From assembly GCA_024235015.1 (NCBI GenBank), contig JACKNG010000002.1, positions 248,001-312,000 of the forward strand: DNA of 64,000 bases, written 5' to 3'. Below, piece by piece: positions 62,341 through 64,000 of this stretch. The notes beneath the pieces are model-generated. The model did no database searches, had not been told where the DNA came from, and saw only the letters and a list, made by a program, of their open reading frames with translations. The stretch is from Gammaproteobacteria bacterium. Lineage in GTDB: Bacteria; Pseudomonadota; Gammaproteobacteria; Ga0077536. Position 1 is the first letter of the stretch, and the number at the start of each line of letters is the position of its first letter. The position numbers were made by a program, and so were the translations under genes.

Positions 62341-62892
62341 ATGAACCGCAGGCACCTGCTCGAGCTGCTCGGCATGAGTGCGGCAGCCGTCGTCCTGCCC
62401 ACCGCCGGCCACGCGGCGGAGCGAGCACCCGACGTCACCGCCCTGCACGATGGCTGGACCGCGTTCGTTCCAGCTGGCGTGGTCACCGTGGCGCTCGAAC
62501 CGCGGCTCGAGCGCAGCGACGACGAATGGCGCCGCGCGCTGCCGCAGGGCGCCTACGACGTACTCTTCGAGGAAGATACCGAGCGCCCCTTCTCCAGCCC
62601 CTTGAACGAGGAGAAACGGCGTGGGTTGTTCGTGTGTCGCGCCTGCGAGCTGCCCCTGTTCACCTCGGCGATGAAGTTCGACAGCGGGACCGGCTGGCCG
62701 AGCTTCTTCACCGCCATCCCCGGCCACCTCGAGACCAAGACCGACTACAAGCTGATCTGGCCGCGCACCGAGTATCACTGCGCGAAGTGCGGCGGGCACC
62801 AGGGCCACGTCTTCGACGACGGCCCGGCGCCGACCGGTCAGCGCTGGTGCAACAACGGACTGGCCCTGAGTTTCCTGCCGAGCACGACCTGA
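62341..62892 (+). CDS. msrB: Exported peptide-methionine (R)-S-oxide reductase MsrB
   Basis: MsrB reduces methionine-R-sulfoxide in damaged proteins. The 183-residue product has two CxxC zinc pairs (C99/C102, C147/C150), the SGTGWPSF motif and a catalytic C170 in RWCNNG, where most MsrB read RYCxNS. An N-terminal MNRRHLLELLGMSAAAVVL segment with an RR pair and hydrophobic run ending in GHAA is a secretion (possibly Tat) signal, so the enzyme probably acts in the periplasm, unlike E. coli MsrB. A GAGGAG site lies 8 nt before the ATG. Confidence 0.93.
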   Translation: MNRRHLLELLGMSAAAVVLPTAGHAAERAPDVTALHDGWTAFVPAGVVTVALEPRLERSDDEWRRALPQGAYDVLFEEDTERPFSSPLNEEKRRGLFVCRACELPLFTSAMKFDSGTGWPSFFTAIPGHLETKTDYKLIWPRTEYHCAKCGGHQGHVFDDGPAPTGQRWCNNGLALSFLPSTT

Positions 62893-62912
62893 ACGCCGCG
62901 CCCGGCCCGGCC

Positions 62913-63500
62913 TCACCAGCTCTCCAGGGCGAACAGCACGATACCGGCATCACGGCGGACGTAGAGGCCGCCGCCGGCATTGCGGAAATCGGGCTCCAAT
63001 CTTCGCCGATACCAGCGCGCCGAGCGCAGGTGGGCGTTGGAGTCGGTACGCTGTTGGTCGCAGTTGCGACGCCAGTCCTCCGTGGTCAACACGCTGAAGA
63101 AGAGTGCCGCGTGGGTCAGGCGTGACAGCTTGGCCAACGCCGCCTCGGCAGCCGGTCGGTCGAGGTATTGCAGCACGTCGTGACAGATCACGAGATCGTA
63201 GGTCTCCGCGCTGTCGAAGGTCTCCAGGCTGTCGTGGCGCCAGCCGTATTCTGCGCAGGCGTAGGGACTGGCATCGAAGGCCTCGATCTCGACCTCGGGC
63301 CAAGCGCGGCGCAGCCCAGGGTGGAACAGGCCCGCCCCGCAGCCGGCGTCGAGTACGCGCGTGACCGGGCAATCGAGCACCTTGAGATAGGCGGCGACGA
63401 AATCCGCCAGGTGTTCGAAATACTCGGGCTCGGCGATGCGCGTTACAGGAGAGAAGTAGTAGCGCCGATAATATTCGGCATCGAAGCGTTCGACATGCAA
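62913..63500 (-). CDS. SAM-dependent methyltransferase, class I
   Basis: A 195-residue methyltransferase. Motif I is VLDAGCGAGLFHPGL, the acidic end of strand 2 is IEAFDASPYA, and motif IV reads YDLVICHDVLQYL. The substrate is unknown. No ATG is available in frame: a TTG at 63500, about 8 nt after GAGGG, gives MHVERFDAEYY and is taken as start. The gene converges on msrB (20 nt between stops) and diverges from the FimV-like gene. Confidence 0.85.
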   Translation of the reverse strand: MHVERFDAEYYRRYYFSPVTRIAEPEYFEHLADFVAAYLKVLDCPVTRVLDAGCGAGLFHPGLRRAWPEVEIEAFDASPYACAEYGWRHDSLETFDSAETYDLVICHDVLQYLDRPAAEAALAKLSRLTHAALFFSVLTTEDWRRNCDQQRTDSNAHLRSARWYRRRLEPDFRNAGGGLYVRRDAGIVLFALESW

Positions 63501-63616
63501 GTGGACGACCCTCGTAGCGCGCCACGGCGCCGGTCGGCGAGATTAAGCGGCGGCGATCACCGCCGCCGCCCCGAGATGCTTAATGCGCGCCGACGCGTTA
63601 AGCTCGGCCACTATAA

Positions 63617-63643
63617 CGCGCCCGTGGCAAAACCGCGGGCGCG
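63617..63643. repeat. Strong inverted repeat in the FimV-like leader
   Basis: CGCGCCCG and CGGGCGCG pair perfectly; continuing with a U-G pair and GG/CC, an 11-bp stem closes a CAAAA loop. It begins just past a TATAAC -10-like box (63612-63617) and ends 18 nt before the ATG. It may be an operator or an RNA hairpin affecting translation; no T-run follows, so it is not an intrinsic terminator. Confidence 0.6.
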
Positions 63644-63661
63644 CAGTGCGGAGAGAAAACA

Positions 63662-64000
63662 ATGACATTGCCCAGACTCGCCGCATGCCTGCTCCTGGCG
63701 TGCACCTGCCTCGATGCCGCGGCTTTCCAGCTCGGCCAACTCGTAACCCAGTCGCGCCTCGGCGAACCGCTCGTGGCCCGCGTCGCCATCTTCGGCGCGA
63801 ACGCGGCGGAAGTGGCGGACCTCGCCGCCAACGTGCGGCCGGCGATCGGTCTCGCGACCGACGCGCCGGAGCGCCGTACGGCCGAGCGCATCGCCGCCAC
63901 CATCGCCGTCGCCGCAGACGGCCAGCCCTACGTGGTGCTGCGCACGGATAGCGCGGTGCGCGAACCCGCCGTGCGCTTCCGCCTGCGCCTGCGCAGTGCC
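63662..64000 (+). CDS. FimV-like protein, N-terminal part (runs off the window)
   Basis: An ATG 7 nt after GGAGAG opens a frame still open at the window edge (113 codons). It has a signal peptide (MTLPRLAACLLLACTCLDAAA), then FQLGQLVTQSRLGEPLVARV, close to the GLGxIxVxSxLNQPLxAxI motif that opens FimV/HubP proteins, followed by a beta-rich domain. FimV is a polar organiser of type IV pili with a LysM domain and long acidic tail; those parts are not visible. The family call is moderate. Confidence 0.65.
   Translation, partial: MTLPRLAACLLLACTCLDAAAFQLGQLVTQSRLGEPLVARVAIFGANAAEVADLAANVRPAIGLATDAPERRTAERIAATIAVAADGQPYVVLRTDSAVREPAVRFRLRLRSA

Overview
The window is about 64 kb of very GC-rich, gene-dense bacterial chromosome. 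It reads as a gammaproteobacterium outside the Enterobacterales, and the order Chromatiales or a relative is my best guess. Support comes from several gammaproteobacterial gene orders: a full mraZ-to-ftsQ division cluster, rsmI/lpoA-yraN-diaA, petABC-sspAB, mlaC-ibaG-murA-hisGD and queA-tgt-yajC-secDF. An intact type-A RNase P RNA and a CCA-encoding tRNA-Leu are present. I see no insertion sequence, prophage, CRISPR array or composition break, so this is core chromosome with an accessory stretch at roughly 37-59 kb.

Layout. 1-14.4 kb (minus strand): the dcw cluster mraZ, rsmH, ftsL, ftsI, murE, murF, mraY, murD, ftsW, murG, murC, murB, ddlB and the first codons of ftsQ. It lies behind a strong promoter and three MraZ-type operator repeats, and most genes overlap by 1-11 nt. 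14.6-15.0 kb: rnpB. 15-18.8 kb: rsmI, diverging from lpoA-yraN-diaA. 18.8-22.7 kb: cytochrome bc1 genes petABC with sspA and sspB. 22.9-28.2 kb: degS, facing hisD-hisG-murA-ibaG-mlaC. 28.4-36.7 kb: gloA, purT, pdxB, secF, secD, yajC, tgt, queA on the minus strand and tRNA-Leu(CAA) on the plus strand.

36.7-46.2 kb is mixed. It holds an AhpD-like protein, a VPLPA-CTERM (PEP-CTERM-like) secreted protein with its own terminator, several small unknown proteins, a NahK-like kinase, a 963-residue M16 peptidase, a HAD phosphatase, YajQ and two small companions. 46.4-52.0 kb contains the most unusual element. Two divergent paralogues of one rare architecture (two cyclic-nucleotide-binding domains, a rhodanese domain, a long coiled coil) flank a small YdcH/DUF465 protein, with CRP-like palindromes in the intergenic region. 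52-56 kb: a Sel1-repeat protein diverging from a MoxR ATPase, a VWA protein and a TIGR03790 protein. 56-64 kb: DUF3311 with a sodium:solute symporter, a 68-residue protein behind a sigma-54-type promoter, a lipoprotein, trpE, gshA, an exported MsrB, a methyltransferase and the start of a FimV-like gene.

How the parts fit. The first 37 kb serves envelope growth (peptidoglycan precursors, septal synthesis, the PBP1A activator LpoA, MurA, MlaC, SecDF-YajC) together with housekeeping (respiration, histidine, purine, PLP and queuosine synthesis). The VPLPA-CTERM protein and the TIGR03790 protein are independent hints that the genome carries an exosortase sorting system. YajQ, the twin cNMP proteins and the CRP-like sites suggest nucleotide second-messenger signalling around 45-52 kb, but that link is inference.
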